A program made the translations under genes and the position numbers. The notes below the pieces were generated by a model, which saw only the letters and a list, made by a program, of their open reading frames with translations, had not been told where the DNA came from and did no database searches. Positions 1 to 7,635 of a DNA stretch of 34,138 bases are shown here, piece after piece (within the stretch, counting starts at the first letter, position 1; every line of letters starts with the position of its first letter). This DNA is from Spirochaetota bacterium (lineage in GTDB: Bacteria; Spirochaetota; Spirochaetia; SPDA01; JAJSAL01): the NCBI GenBank assembly GCA_024274705.1, contig JAJSAL010000001.1, positions 1 through 34,138 of the forward strand, in the 5' to 3' direction.

Positions 1-3
1 GCT

Positions 4-51
4 ACTTTGCGTTGAGCTGCCCCCTCGGCTGTGCTGCTTAGCAAAGTTGAC
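4..51. repeat. Tandem hairpin element, copy 1
   Basis: The left arm ACTTTGC (4-10) is the exact reverse complement of GCAAAGT (41-47). Between them lie GTTGAGCTGCCCC (11-23) and CTGCTTA (34-40). TGAGC (13-17) can also pair with GCTTA (36-40), extending the stem beyond a two-base bulge. A second copy starts 80 bp downstream with the same inner sequence but different, still complementary, arms. The 80-bp period is not a multiple of three, so this is not a protein repeat. Function is unknown; it could be a structured RNA, a REP-like element or a 3'-end element of a gene left of the window. Confidence 0.55.
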
Positions 52-81
52 CGGCCTTTTTACCCATACATTCTGTGGAGG

Positions 82-132
82 CAAGGAGGCGTTGAGCTGC
101 CCCCACGGTTCCATCTGCTTAGCATCCTTGAC
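82..132. repeat. Tandem hairpin element, copy 2
   Basis: This is the second copy of the element at 4-51. The left arm CAAGGAGGC (82-90) pairs with GCATCCTTG (122-130) with one mismatch. The inner sequence again has GTTGAGCTGCCCC (91-103) and CTGCTTA (115-121). Both copies end in TTGAC. In this copy TTGACA (128-133) could also serve as a -35 box for the following gene, with a poor -10 TAAGTT at 151-156. Confidence 0.55.
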
Positions 133-165
133 AACCATGCAAGAACTGCATAAGTTTTCACTATC

Positions 166-486
166 GTGAAACAGACAACCTTTTATTGTGAGCATTGCGG
201 TAAACCCGTAAGTATCGAATCAAGTACCTGCCCGTCCTGTGGGAACACTTTTGAAGCAGTTAAATGTCCGGTTTGTTCCTTTATCGGCGGACCTGCCCTC
301 TTTTGCAACGGCTGCCCTTCCTGCGGATATCTCTACAAAGAATTGCAGCCTGAAACATCCGCGGGAAAATCTGTGAGGAATATAACCGAATCCAGACCCC
401 GCCGTACCCCGGCCTGGTTTATTCCGGTAATCTCCATCTTTCTCGTGGTGATGATCGTGATCCTTGCCGTGGTTCTCCTGCGCTGA
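166..486 (+). CDS. Zinc-ribbon protein with C-terminal membrane anchor
   Basis: A 106-residue protein of unknown function. Cys8/Cys11 and Cys22/Cys25 form one CxxC-x10-CxxC zinc ribbon. Cys34/Cys37 and the cluster Cys47, Cys50, Cys53 suggest a second one. A basic linker is followed by one hydrophobic helix at about residues 84-105, so the zinc ribbons probably sit in the cytoplasm on a C-terminal anchor. The start is GTG with no visible Shine-Dalgarno; a weak TTGACA-N17-TAAGTT promoter just upstream would place transcription only about 3 nt before it. The gene converges on mgtE with a 16-bp gap. Similar small zinc ribbons are common and do not by themselves indicate a function. Confidence 0.75.
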   Translation: MKQTTFYCEHCGKPVSIESSTCPSCGNTFEAVKCPVCSFIGGPALFCNGCPSCGYLYKELQPETSAGKSVRNITESRPRRTPAWFIPVISIFLVVMIVILAVVLLR

Positions 487-502
487 TTCCGGGTGTCCTT
501 AA

Positions 503-1849
503 CTACAACTTGAGAAAGTATTTCGCCGTCTCGAAATAGATGGTGAGTCCGCACACATCGATCACTGTTGCCATAAGGGGGGCGGACATTACGGTTGGGT
601 CAAAACCCAGACGGTGGATCACAAGAGGAGCCAGGGCTCCTGAAATGGCTGCAAAGAGCACAACGAAAATAAGAGACAGCCCTATGGTAAATGCCTGAAA
701 TACTTCAATGCCGGGAGGGAGAAGGAGGCTGCGAAGGAAGATAACTATCCCTGTACAGACGCCCATGATTATACCTACGAAGATTTCTTTCACCATTACC
801 GAGCCGATGTGTTTGAAACGTATATCTCCTGTTGCCAGCCCGCGAATCATCAGCGTGGAGGACTGGTTCCCGGTATTACCTCCGGTCTGGGTAATAATAG
901 GCAGAAAAATGACAAGGAACGCTGCCCCTAAAAGCAACGGCTCATAATGGGAGATCACATTAGTGGTTATGGTTCCTACGATAAGGAGGACCACAAGCCA
1001 TGGTGTCCGTTTCTTTACCATTCGCCAAACCGATGTCTCCAGATACTTATCTGCAGTACCCTCCATCCCGCTCATTTTGTAGACATCTTCCGTCTGTTCC
1101 TCCCGGATAACGTCGATCACATCGTCTACGGTAACGATACCTAAAAGCCGGTTGTACGTATCAACAACAGGGAGTGCAATAAGGTCGTGGGTTTCCAGCA
1201 CTTTCGCCACTTCTTCCTGGTCCGTGTCCTCCCTCACGGTGATAACCCGTTTCTCCATGATATCTTCGATTCGAGTTTCGTTATGAGCGAACAGAACATC
1301 CCGAAGAGAGAGTACGCCGATAAGCCGTTTGAGCTGGTCGATGACGTAAATATAGTAAATAGTTTCCACTTCATTCGCAGTTTTACGGATAAAATGAATT
1401 GCCTGAGCCACAGAGACAGAGGATCTTAAAGCCAGATACCTGGGTGTCATGATCCCTGCAGCATCATCCTCGTCGAACCGGAGAAGGAAGAGCGTTTCCT
1501 TTTTCGATTCTTCGCTCAAAGACTGCCACACTGCCTGTCTGATATCCGGTGAGACGTTCTGTATAAAGTCCGCAAGATCGTCAGGTTCCATGGTGCTTAA
1601 GAGAAGGCGTACGTGTTCCACAGAGAGAGTCTCGATTAGCCGTTCTTGTTCCTGAGTTGAAAGGAAATCGAGAAATATCAGTTTTCGTTCATTGGTAAGG
1701 AGGAGGAATAACTGTATTTTCATGTCTTTATCGAGTTGGGACCAGTCATGATAGAGATCATCCAGGGAGATATCATCCATCAGCTTCCTGAGCTCTTCCG
1801 ACTTGAGCTCGTTCATGTATTCGATAATATGCTCAACAGCTCTCGTCAT
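503..1849 (-). CDS. mgtE: Magnesium transporter MgtE
   Basis: An Mg2+ channel/transporter of the inner membrane that works as a homodimer. The 448-residue length is normal for the family. It has an N-terminal helical MgtE_N domain (about 15-130), two CBS domains (about 135-190 and 200-250), a connecting plug helix, and five predicted membrane helices from about 283 to the end. The pore-region motif GGNTGNQ is at 323-329, and Asp431 in the last helix matches the Mg2+-selectivity aspartate of the family. In the family, the N and CBS domains bind Mg2+ and close the pore when cytosolic Mg2+ is high. The ATG is preceded by AGGAG on the minus strand. It lies 15 bp after murB and is probably cotranscribed with it. 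Confidence 0.96.
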   Translation of the reverse strand: MTRAVEHIIEYMNELKSEELRKLMDDISLDDLYHDWSQLDKDMKIQLFLLLTNERKLIFLDFLSTQEQERLIETLSVEHVRLLLSTMEPDDLADFIQNVSPDIRQAVWQSLSEESKKETLFLLRFDEDDAAGIMTPRYLALRSSVSVAQAIHFIRKTANEVETIYYIYVIDQLKRLIGVLSLRDVLFAHNETRIEDIMEKRVITVREDTDQEEVAKVLETHDLIALPVVDTYNRLLGIVTVDDVIDVIREEQTEDVYKMSGMEGTADKYLETSVWRMVKKRTPWLVVLLIVGTITTNVISHYEPLLLGAAFLVIFLPIITQTGGNTGNQSSTLMIRGLATGDIRFKHIGSVMVKEIFVGIIMGVCTGIVIFLRSLLLPPGIEVFQAFTIGLSLIFVVLFAAISGALAPLVIHRLGFDPTVMSAPLMATVIDVCGLTIYFETAKYFLKL

Positions 1850-1864
1850 AGCGGTCTCCTTACA

Positions 1865-2779
1865 TTAGTTCCATTCGCCTATATAGATGAGTTCCTTCTC
1901 CAGCCGGATTTCGAGGGAACGATACACTTCGTGTTCGACAAAATCAATCAGTTTTTTTATTTCATCAGCAGTTGCCGAATTCCTGTTGATGATGATGTTG
2001 CCATGAAAATCAGCTATCTGTGCCCCACCGATGGAATATCCCTTAAATCCTAAGGAATCGATAATCTGACCTGTGGGTCTCCCGAAGCTCCTGTTATTTT
2101 TAAATACTGAGCCTGCACAGGGATAGAGAAAATGGCCTTTCTGTTCTCTGTCTTTTCTGTTTCTGTCCATTGCCCGCAGGATTCCTTCTCTCGTGCCGTG
2201 GGAAAGCTGAAAAATCGCTTCCAGGATAACCAATGGTCTGGACTGAAAAGGGGATGTCTTGTAAGCGAAATCACCGGTATGAACCGGAAAAAAACGGATA
2301 TTCCCTGAAGGATCCATCACTCTTACCGCCGCCAGTATTTCTGAAACTTCATGTTCATAACACCGGGCATTCATATACACGGATCCTCCCACGCTTCCGG
2401 GCATACCATAGATGAACTCCATGCCGGAAAGGCTGTGCCCTAATGCCGCTTCCGACATAGATGACACGGGCAATCCTGCTTCTACCGTTATCCGGGTTTC
2501 CCGGACACTGAGAGCATTCAATTCCTTTAAGTCAACCACCGCACCCCTGATTCCCTTATCGGAAACAAGGATGTTCGCCCCGGCACCCAGAAAGAAACAG
2601 GAAATGCCCAGTGCAGCTGTTTCACGGACTACCTGGACAAGATCCTCCCTGTCTTTCGGAACTATATACAAGTCCGCAGGACCTCCGACCTTGAAACTTG
2701 TATGGAGACTCATGGGTTCATTCCGGAGAATCTCTCCGGTAATGTTGATTTTTTTCAGTAAATCCCGTACTTTATCCAC
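1865..2779 (-). CDS. murB: UDP-N-acetylenolpyruvoylglucosamine reductase MurB
   Basis: Reduces UDP-GlcNAc-enolpyruvate to UDP-MurNAc with NADPH and FAD, the second committed step of peptidoglycan precursor synthesis in the cytoplasm. FAD-binding signatures are visible: SFKVGGPAD (28-36), GAGANILVSD (65-74) and YGMPGSVGGSVYMNA (124-138). The proton-donor serine is Ser224 in AGSVFKN, and the C-terminal glutamate is Glu294 in LEKEL. The 304 residues and lack of the extra Tyr-loop region fit the shorter type II MurB. I chose the GTG start because the usual N-terminal lead of about 20 residues then precedes the NEP..HTSFKVGG motif. There is no good Shine-Dalgarno, and the GTG sits in an inverted repeat (2777-2796). 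First gene of a unit with mgtE. Confidence 0.96.
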   Translation of the reverse strand: MDKVRDLLKKINITGEILRNEPMSLHTSFKVGGPADLYIVPKDREDLVQVVRETAALGISCFFLGAGANILVSDKGIRGAVVDLKELNALSVRETRITVEAGLPVSSMSEAALGHSLSGMEFIYGMPGSVGGSVYMNARCYEHEVSEILAAVRVMDPSGNIRFFPVHTGDFAYKTSPFQSRPLVILEAIFQLSHGTREGILRAMDRNRKDREQKGHFLYPCAGSVFKNNRSFGRPTGQIIDSLGFKGYSIGGAQIADFHGNIIINRNSATADEIKKLIDFVEHEVYRSLEIRLEKELIYIGEWN

Positions 2780-2796
2780 GATACCATATTATCGTG
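2777..2796 (-). promoter_or_regulatory. Inverted repeat over the murB start codon
   Basis: CACGATA (2777-2783) and TATCGTG (2790-2796) are perfect inverted arms around six bases. In murB mRNA the 3' arm ends in the GTG start codon, so a 7-bp hairpin would sequester it. It could also be a protein-binding operator in the murB/cysS divergent spacer. The sequence shows the symmetry; the role is inferred. Confidence 0.4.
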
Positions 2797-2845
2797 TAAA
2801 ACCAGGAAAATTCTACCTGCATAAGCATTTCAAGGGGTAAAATAG

Positions 2846-4276
2846 GTGGAGATACAGTTATTCAACTCCCTGGGGCGTAGGATAGAGCCGTTTATTCCTA
2901 TCGAGGAGGGGCGGGTCGGCATGTACACCTGCGGTCCCACTGTCTACAACTATGCGCATATCGGCAACCTCCGCACCTATATATTCGAAGACCTCTTACG
3001 ACGTATGTTCCGGTATTTCGGATATGAAGTTTACCATGTAATGAATGTAACCGATGTAGGCCACTTAACCGATGATGCTGACGAAGGTGAAGATAAAATG
3101 ATGGTCGGCGCGAGGGAGAGAAAGAAAACCGTCTGGGAAATAGCTGATTATTTTGCAGACGCTTTTTTTCTAGATCTTGAAAAACTGAGGATTCTCAAAC
3201 CGATGGTATCATGCAGGGCGACGGACCATATACAGGACATGATCGATCTGATTGCCCGGCTGGAGGAAAAAGGACATACTTATAGTGCCGGCGGCAACAT
3301 CTATTATGATATCAGTACCTTTCCGGGGTATGGCACATTAGCCCTTCTGGACAGGCAGGAGCTTCTATCCGGTGCGAGGGTTCATGTTGATCAGAGTAAA
3401 AAGCACCCCCACGATTTTGCATTGTGGTTTACCCGGTCTAAATTCAAGCATCAGGCCATGCAGTGGGATAGTCCCTGGGGTAGGGGATATCCCGGATGGC
3501 ACCTGGAATGCAGTGCTATGAGTATGAAATATTTAGGTGAGCATTTCGATATCCACTGTGGAGGTATCGATCATATTCCGGTCCATCACACCAACGAAAT
3601 AGCTCAATCCGAAGGGGCAACCGGAACCAAGTGGGTAAACTACTGGATCCACGGAGAATTTCTCCTTATGGATACACGTAAGATGGCCAAGTCCAAAGGT
3701 AATTTTCTTACTCTTTCCAACCTGGAAGCATCCGGCTATGATCCCATGGATTTCCGATACTTCTGCCTGGGCGGACACTACCGCAGTCAGCTCCGGTTTT
3801 CCGAGGAATCCCTTACAGCTGCAAGAAATGCGAGACTCAACCTCGTTGAAAGACTTACATCCTCTATACGCGATCCGGCTGAAGTAGGCCCCATGGAGGA
3901 GCATCTTCCACCGGAGGTTTCGGATGAGTCTTCACTACAGTATCTTAAGCGGTTTAAAAAACACCTTTCTCAGGACCTGAACATCCCGAGGGCTCTGGCG
4001 GAATTGTGGGGGGCAGTAAAGGACGAAGACATCCCGGGGGAAGACAAAGTATCTCTGGCCCTTGAAATGGACAAGGTTCTCGGTTTGGGCTTAAAGGAGC
4101 AGATCATCAGGAAGGACGATCTGGAGCATGAATATGCAGAATTGATAAGGGCACGGGAGCAGGCCCGAAAAGACAGGGATTTCAAGCGGGCGGATGAAAT
4201 ACGTGATATCCTCAGAAGAAAAAACATTGTTATTGAAGACGCACCTGACGGGACCCGTTGGAAAAGAATAGAATAG
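2846..4276 (+). CDS. cysS: Cysteinyl-tRNA synthetase
   Basis: Class Ia synthetase that charges tRNA-Cys in the cytoplasm. The 476 residues are close to the family norm. The N-terminal [13 protein letters not shown] segment (Cys29 onward) combines a zinc-binding Cys with the HIGH-type motif (HIGN). [10 protein letters not shown] and [20 protein letters not shown] supply the other expected zinc ligands and the Rossmann-fold end. The KMSKS loop is KMAKS (279-283), a common variant. The C-terminal part has the DALR-type helical anticodon region and a charged tail. Start is GTG with AAGGGG about 8 nt upstream. It diverges from murB, and the ECF sigma gene begins shortly after its stop. Confidence 0.97.
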   Translation: MEIQLFNSLGRRIEPFIPIEEGRVGMYTCGPTVYNYAHIGNLRTYIFEDLLRRMFRYFGYEVYHVMNVTDVGHLTDDADEGEDKMMVGARERKKTVWEIADYFADAFFLDLEKLRILKPMVSCRATDHIQDMIDLIARLEEKGHTYSAGGNIYYDISTFPGYGTLALLDRQELLSGARVHVDQSKKHPHDFALWFTRSKFKHQAMQWDSPWGRGYPGWHLECSAMSMKYLGEHFDIHCGGIDHIPVHHTNEIAQSEGATGTKWVNYWIHGEFLLMDTRKMAKSKGNFLTLSNLEASGYDPMDFRYFCLGGHYRSQLRFSEESLTAARNARLNLVERLTSSIRDPAEVGPMEEHLPPEVSDESSLQYLKRFKKHLSQDLNIPRALAELWGAVKDEDIPGEDKVSLALEMDKVLGLGLKEQIIRKDDLEHEYAELIRAREQARKDRDFKRADEIRDILRRKNIVIEDAPDGTRWKRIE

Positions 4277-4306
4277 TGTAACAAAAAGTCGGATGTGTTG
4301 TTTAGT

Positions 4307-4828
4307 ATGAGTACAGAAGGTAGTAAACAGGAATTTATCGAGGTATATGAACATGTTTTTCCTGTTATTTTTCGGATCGCATACCATATAACCGGTGATA
4401 CAGCTGTTTCGGAGGATTTATGTCAGGAGGCATTTGTCAAGTATTATCAGAGGATGGATCCGCTCCCGAACGTGGATCAGGCGAAATACTGGCTTATCCG
4501 TGTGTTGAAAAATCTGGCGTATAATTTCGAGAAACGGAGAATCAGGGAGCTTAAGGCGTATACACGGGTGCTTCAGCAGGGGGAACGGGAAGCCCCTTCA
4601 GGTGAACAGGAAGCTCTGCGGCAGGAGGCCCTGTCACGTGTTCAAAAATCATTGCAGAAACTGCCGTATAAGCTCCGTTCGGTCCTTGTGCTAAAGGAGT
4701 ATGGACAGTTAAGCTACAAAGAGATAGCCAGGATTCTCAAGATTTCCGAGGGAAACGTTAAAGTTCGTGTATTTCGCGCCCGGGAGGCCTTGGGCAACAT
4801 TATTAAGGAGGGTGATTATGTGCCCTGA
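4307..4828 (+). CDS. ECF-type RNA polymerase sigma factor
   Basis: A sigma-70 family protein of about 173 residues with only the two domains typical of extracytoplasmic-function sigma factors. Sigma2 lies in the N-terminal half (EDLCQEAFVKYYQR), which contacts core polymerase and the -10 element. Sigma4 is near the C-terminus (LPYKLRSVLVLKEYGQLSYKEI onward) with a helix-turn-helix for the -35 element. The start is uncertain: GTG 4295 and TTG 4298 are in frame just upstream, and none of the three has a strong Shine-Dalgarno. I preferred the ATG because the sequence then begins as ECF factors usually do. The next gene overlaps its end by 11 bp and encodes an anti-sigma factor, so this pair is a classic envelope-signal module. 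Confidence 0.92.
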   Translation: MSTEGSKQEFIEVYEHVFPVIFRIAYHITGDTAVSEDLCQEAFVKYYQRMDPLPNVDQAKYWLIRVLKNLAYNFEKRRIRELKAYTRVLQQGEREAPSGEQEALRQEALSRVQKSLQKLPYKLRSVLVLKEYGQLSYKEIARILKISEGNVKVRVFRAREALGNIIKEGDYVP

Positions 4829-5354
4829 AGATCAAACTCTTTCTCAATATTTTGACGGGGAATTTGATCGATCTCAAAAAGAATACATCGAACACCATAT
4901 CGATGGATGTGAAAAGTGTGCTGTGAAGATTGAAGAGTACACGCGTACGCGTCTCGATATGCTTGATTTTGATGAACCCGATATAGAACAATCGAAATAC
5001 CATGTATATGCAGCACTGCAGAACGATCCAAGATTTCAGGAAAAGACAGTTTTCTGGAGACGCCGCATCCTGGTCCCTGCTCCTATTATAGTGCTCACCG
5101 CGGCTGTTATTTGTATCCTCTTTACTACGCTGTTCGTAACTATCGGGATTCGAACCGGGAATACAATCGCTTTACGCCGGCAATCCCCTTTACAGTTGAG
5201 GATGGATGAAATACAATTGGATGAACTTACCCGGTATTTTGATTCACAGGATTTTATGATCGAGGTAAAAATGGATATCCCGGGAAAGAGGGATTTTTCA
5301 ATTGTTGGTGAACCCCAGCTCCTGAAGGTAGGAGAAAGTAAAAGACTCAAGTAG
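4818..5354 (+). CDS. Membrane-anchored zinc-finger anti-sigma factor
   Basis: A 178-residue protein. The N-terminal cytoplasmic part has the ZAS anti-sigma signature H-x3-C-x2-C at His27, Cys31, Cys34. A single membrane helix lies at about 87-110 (VPAPIIVLTAAVICILFTTL), and a periplasmic tail of about 65 residues follows. By family knowledge it should hold the upstream sigma factor inactive until an envelope signal releases it. The start is set by AAGGAGG (4805-4811), correctly spaced before ATG 4818. A longer in-frame reading from 4767 exists but lies inside the sigma gene. The 11-bp overlap implies coupled translation. The periplasmic tail has no domain I recognise. Confidence 0.9.
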   Translation: MCPEDQTLSQYFDGEFDRSQKEYIEHHIDGCEKCAVKIEEYTRTRLDMLDFDEPDIEQSKYHVYAALQNDPRFQEKTVFWRRRILVPAPIIVLTAAVICILFTTLFVTIGIRTGNTIALRRQSPLQLRMDEIQLDELTRYFDSQDFMIEVKMDIPGKRDFSIVGEPQLLKVGESKRLK

Positions 5355-5827
5355 TGAAACGGTTTTTTACAGCACTGACCCTACTTATCATGTCTGTGGT
5401 CCCACTCATAGCACAGGAAGATATCGACGAAATCCTGCAGCTCGTTCAGGAAAACGCATTCAGAATTGTTATCACTGCCAGGGTTATCGCGAACAATAAG
5501 GTTTCCGTGTGGAACATGAAAGTATCGCGGCTGACGATTTCCGGGAAAACGGTCAATGTAAAGTTAACCGATGAAAACATCATTGTTATCGCCTATATTA
5601 CCCCTTACCTGGAAGAGGATCATTCTATTACGCTCATGGCACAAGGTCAGGTATATCTTTCAAACTCCAAAAAGGGAGGTGTCCAGTATGTGAGTTCAGT
5701 CAAAAGCCTGCCTATCGAACTGGGAGAAACAGTCCTTTTTTACCCTCTCGGGGTAGCTGATGATAAGGACAAAGAAACAGATCATTTTATTATTGAACTG
5801 GAGATCCAGGTACTTCCCTATTCCTGA
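5354..5827 (+). CDS. Small secreted protein of unknown function
   Basis: 157 residues, no family recognised. A signal peptide covers about residues 1-20 (MKRFFTALTLLIMSVVPLIA, then QEDID). The mature part is rich in alternating hydrophobic residues and Lys/Asp/Glu, which suggests beta-strands, with no cysteine. The GTG start overlaps the anti-sigma stop in TAGTG, so translation is probably coupled. Location between an anti-sigma factor and an envelope protein suggests a periplasmic or outer-membrane-associated role in the same response, possibly in sensing or as an effector. That is inference from position only. Confidence 0.82.
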   Translation: MKRFFTALTLLIMSVVPLIAQEDIDEILQLVQENAFRIVITARVIANNKVSVWNMKVSRLTISGKTVNVKLTDENIIVIAYITPYLEEDHSITLMAQGQVYLSNSKKGGVQYVSSVKSLPIELGETVLFYPLGVADDKDKETDHFIIELEIQVLPYS

Positions 5828-5833
5828 TATATC

Positions 5834-7513
5834 ATGGATAACACAGAACAGGATTTTCCTTTTTTTAAACGGATTATCAAAAATAAAGCATTCATACCGG
5901 TAACCTTCTTTCTGATCATAATACTCCTGTTCGGCTTTACTTCCCGTTTTTCCGAACGATCGCCGGTAATTGAAATGATCACGCCCGAAATTGGAAATCC
6001 CGGTGATGTCCTCCTCGTGACCGGTACGAATTTCGGCGATTCCAGGAACGGTGGGGAGGTAATCATTGCAGGTTACAGGCCTACTACATCTTCCTATATC
6101 GAGTGGACGGACCGGAGAATCAGCGTACGCATTCCCCAGGATGTAGGGTCCGGCATGGTATTCGTTTCCAACAGAACCGGAAAAAGCAACGGTGTGCTTT
6201 TTACAAACAGGCAGCATATTCCCATTATCCTGGAAGGTCCCGCTGAACCGGGGCAGCCCTATATCCAGGAGATTACCCCATCCCAGGGCTCTGTTGGGAC
6301 CCTCGTCACCCTGGAGGGGATGAATTTCGGCCTGGAAAGAGGTACAGGGAAAGTTTATTTTACCCCTATACCTGTTTCCAACGATGTACGCAGGTCCGAA
6401 GATACTTTGCAGAACTACATTGCAGCCCGGGAGTGCGATTACGATTATGTTTTCTGGTCGGATACTGAGATTAAGATCCATGTTCCCGATGGGTCGACAT
6501 CGGGGAATCTCCTGGTTGCAAACGACTGGGGTGTAAGCAACACCGTCTATTTTGAGGTTACTGAACAGGCCGGGATCAAGCTTCTGAATAACCGGCGTGG
6601 ATACCAGATCCAGTACGGTGTTCAGGTGTTCAACGTACGGGCACAGCCGGGAAACAGCCTTTTTCTCTGGGTACCCGAACTGTGTGAAGGATTGGAACAG
6701 ACAAACACCGAAATGATCAGGGAACCGGAACCCTACTGGAACACGTTTCCCAGCATCCTGGTATACCGGTTGAACGATCTTACCGATGCCGGGCGGTATA
6801 CGGTGTCCCACACCTATTGGTTTGACAGGTACGGGGTAGAGACAAAAATCAATTCCGGAAAGGTTGAGAATGAGTACGATAAAAACAGGAAGCTCTACAC
6901 GGTTTTTACAAGCCCGGATCAGTTCATTCCTTCTGATCACCCGGTTATCCAGGATATCTCCAGAAGCGTTACCGGAAGAGAACGCAATCCCTATCTGAAG
7001 GCAAAAAGTCTCTTCAGTTACGTACTGAGAAGGTATTCCTACAACCCGAGCCCCCAGGAAAACGGTGTAATCGAAAGCATAGAAGCACGGGAAGGGAATT
7101 CGTATCATTACGCTGTGGTTCTCTGTGCCCTGCTGAGGAGTGCCGGTGTTCCTTCCCGGCCCATGGCAGGTTATCTGGTGTATGACAACAAGAGGACCGT
7201 AAGGCATTACTGGCTCGAATTTTATCTGGAGAACTTCGGATGGGTACCCCTTGATCCTGCCCTTGCGGATGGGGCTCGATTCGGCACGTTCCCCGAAGTA
7301 GAAGTACCGGAAGAATACTATTTCGGGAACATGGATGATCAGCACGTGATTTTTTCCCGGGGGATTCTTCCTACGACAAAGATAACACCCCGGGGGGTGG
7401 TGTTCAGCAAGAGCAGAATGTATTCATTTCAGGAAATTCACGAGGAATCTACCGGAAATATAGAGAGCTATAACTCTATATGGCAGGATATGAGCGTCAT
7501 AGATTGGTGGTAA
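5834..7513 (+). CDS. TIG-domain protein with transglutaminase-like domain (Ser at nucleophile site)
   Basis: 559 residues. One N-terminal membrane helix (about 20-38) anchors it, leaving the rest outside the inner membrane. Two IPT/TIG immunoglobulin-like domains follow (about 43-120 and 133-235; TPEIGNPGDVLLVTGTNFG and TPSQGSVGTLVTLEGMNFG). A middle region of about 150 residues resembles nothing I can name. A transglutaminase-core domain lies at about 385-480. His458 (RHYWLEFY) and Asp474 (GWVPLDPA) match the second and third triad residues, but the nucleophile position is Ser423 (EGNSYHYAVVLCALLR) instead of Cys. Cys431 lies two helix turns later and is not in the normal slot. Last gene of the sigma operon, 6 bp after the secreted protein. 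Confidence 0.88.
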   Translation: MDNTEQDFPFFKRIIKNKAFIPVTFFLIIILLFGFTSRFSERSPVIEMITPEIGNPGDVLLVTGTNFGDSRNGGEVIIAGYRPTTSSYIEWTDRRISVRIPQDVGSGMVFVSNRTGKSNGVLFTNRQHIPIILEGPAEPGQPYIQEITPSQGSVGTLVTLEGMNFGLERGTGKVYFTPIPVSNDVRRSEDTLQNYIAARECDYDYVFWSDTEIKIHVPDGSTSGNLLVANDWGVSNTVYFEVTEQAGIKLLNNRRGYQIQYGVQVFNVRAQPGNSLFLWVPELCEGLEQTNTEMIREPEPYWNTFPSILVYRLNDLTDAGRYTVSHTYWFDRYGVETKINSGKVENEYDKNRKLYTVFTSPDQFIPSDHPVIQDISRSVTGRERNPYLKAKSLFSYVLRRYSYNPSPQENGVIESIEAREGNSYHYAVVLCALLRSAGVPSRPMAGYLVYDNKRTVRHYWLEFYLENFGWVPLDPALADGARFGTFPEVEVPEEYYFGNMDDQHVIFSRGILPTTKITPRGVVFSKSRMYSFQEIHEESTGNIESYNSIWQDMSVIDWW

Positions 7514-7577
7514 AGTTCCTTCATTCTTGCATGTAACCCGCCGAAAATCTAATTGATGATCATTTTTTCTGTTATCA

Positions 7578-7607
7578 TTGACAAAGCACGAATATGATTC
7601 ATATACT
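7578..7607 (+). promoter_or_regulatory. Sigma-70-type promoter for the cNMP-binding regulator
   Basis: TTGACA (7578-7583), an 18-bp spacer and TATACT (7602-7607). The -35 is perfect and the -10 is 5/6. The predicted transcript starts near 7614, giving a leader of about 22 nt with GGGTGA before ATG 7636. Confidence 0.7.
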
Positions 7608-7635
7608 ATGACTATCCTAAAATTTCGGGTGAATA

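Noticed and set aside
11-105. Integron attC site or cassette array
   Set aside because: GTTGAGC fits the GTTRRRY core, but no matching RYYYAAC site lies at the expected place, the 80-bp unit holds no gene and no integrase is present. The arms pair on the outside of the motif, which attC sites do not do.
4-132. CRISPR array
   Set aside because: Only two imperfect copies about 42 bp long with different arms, no cas gene, and no third repeat.
5696-7345. A 549-residue open frame on the minus strand
   Set aside because: It is opposite the TIG/transglutaminase gene, which has clear domains, tight operon spacing and normal composition. The antisense reading shows no recognisable domain.
7540-7571. 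Terminator after the TIG/transglutaminase gene
   Set aside because: ATGATCAT followed by TTTTTT has only a 4-bp arm and no GC pairs to speak of, too weak to call.
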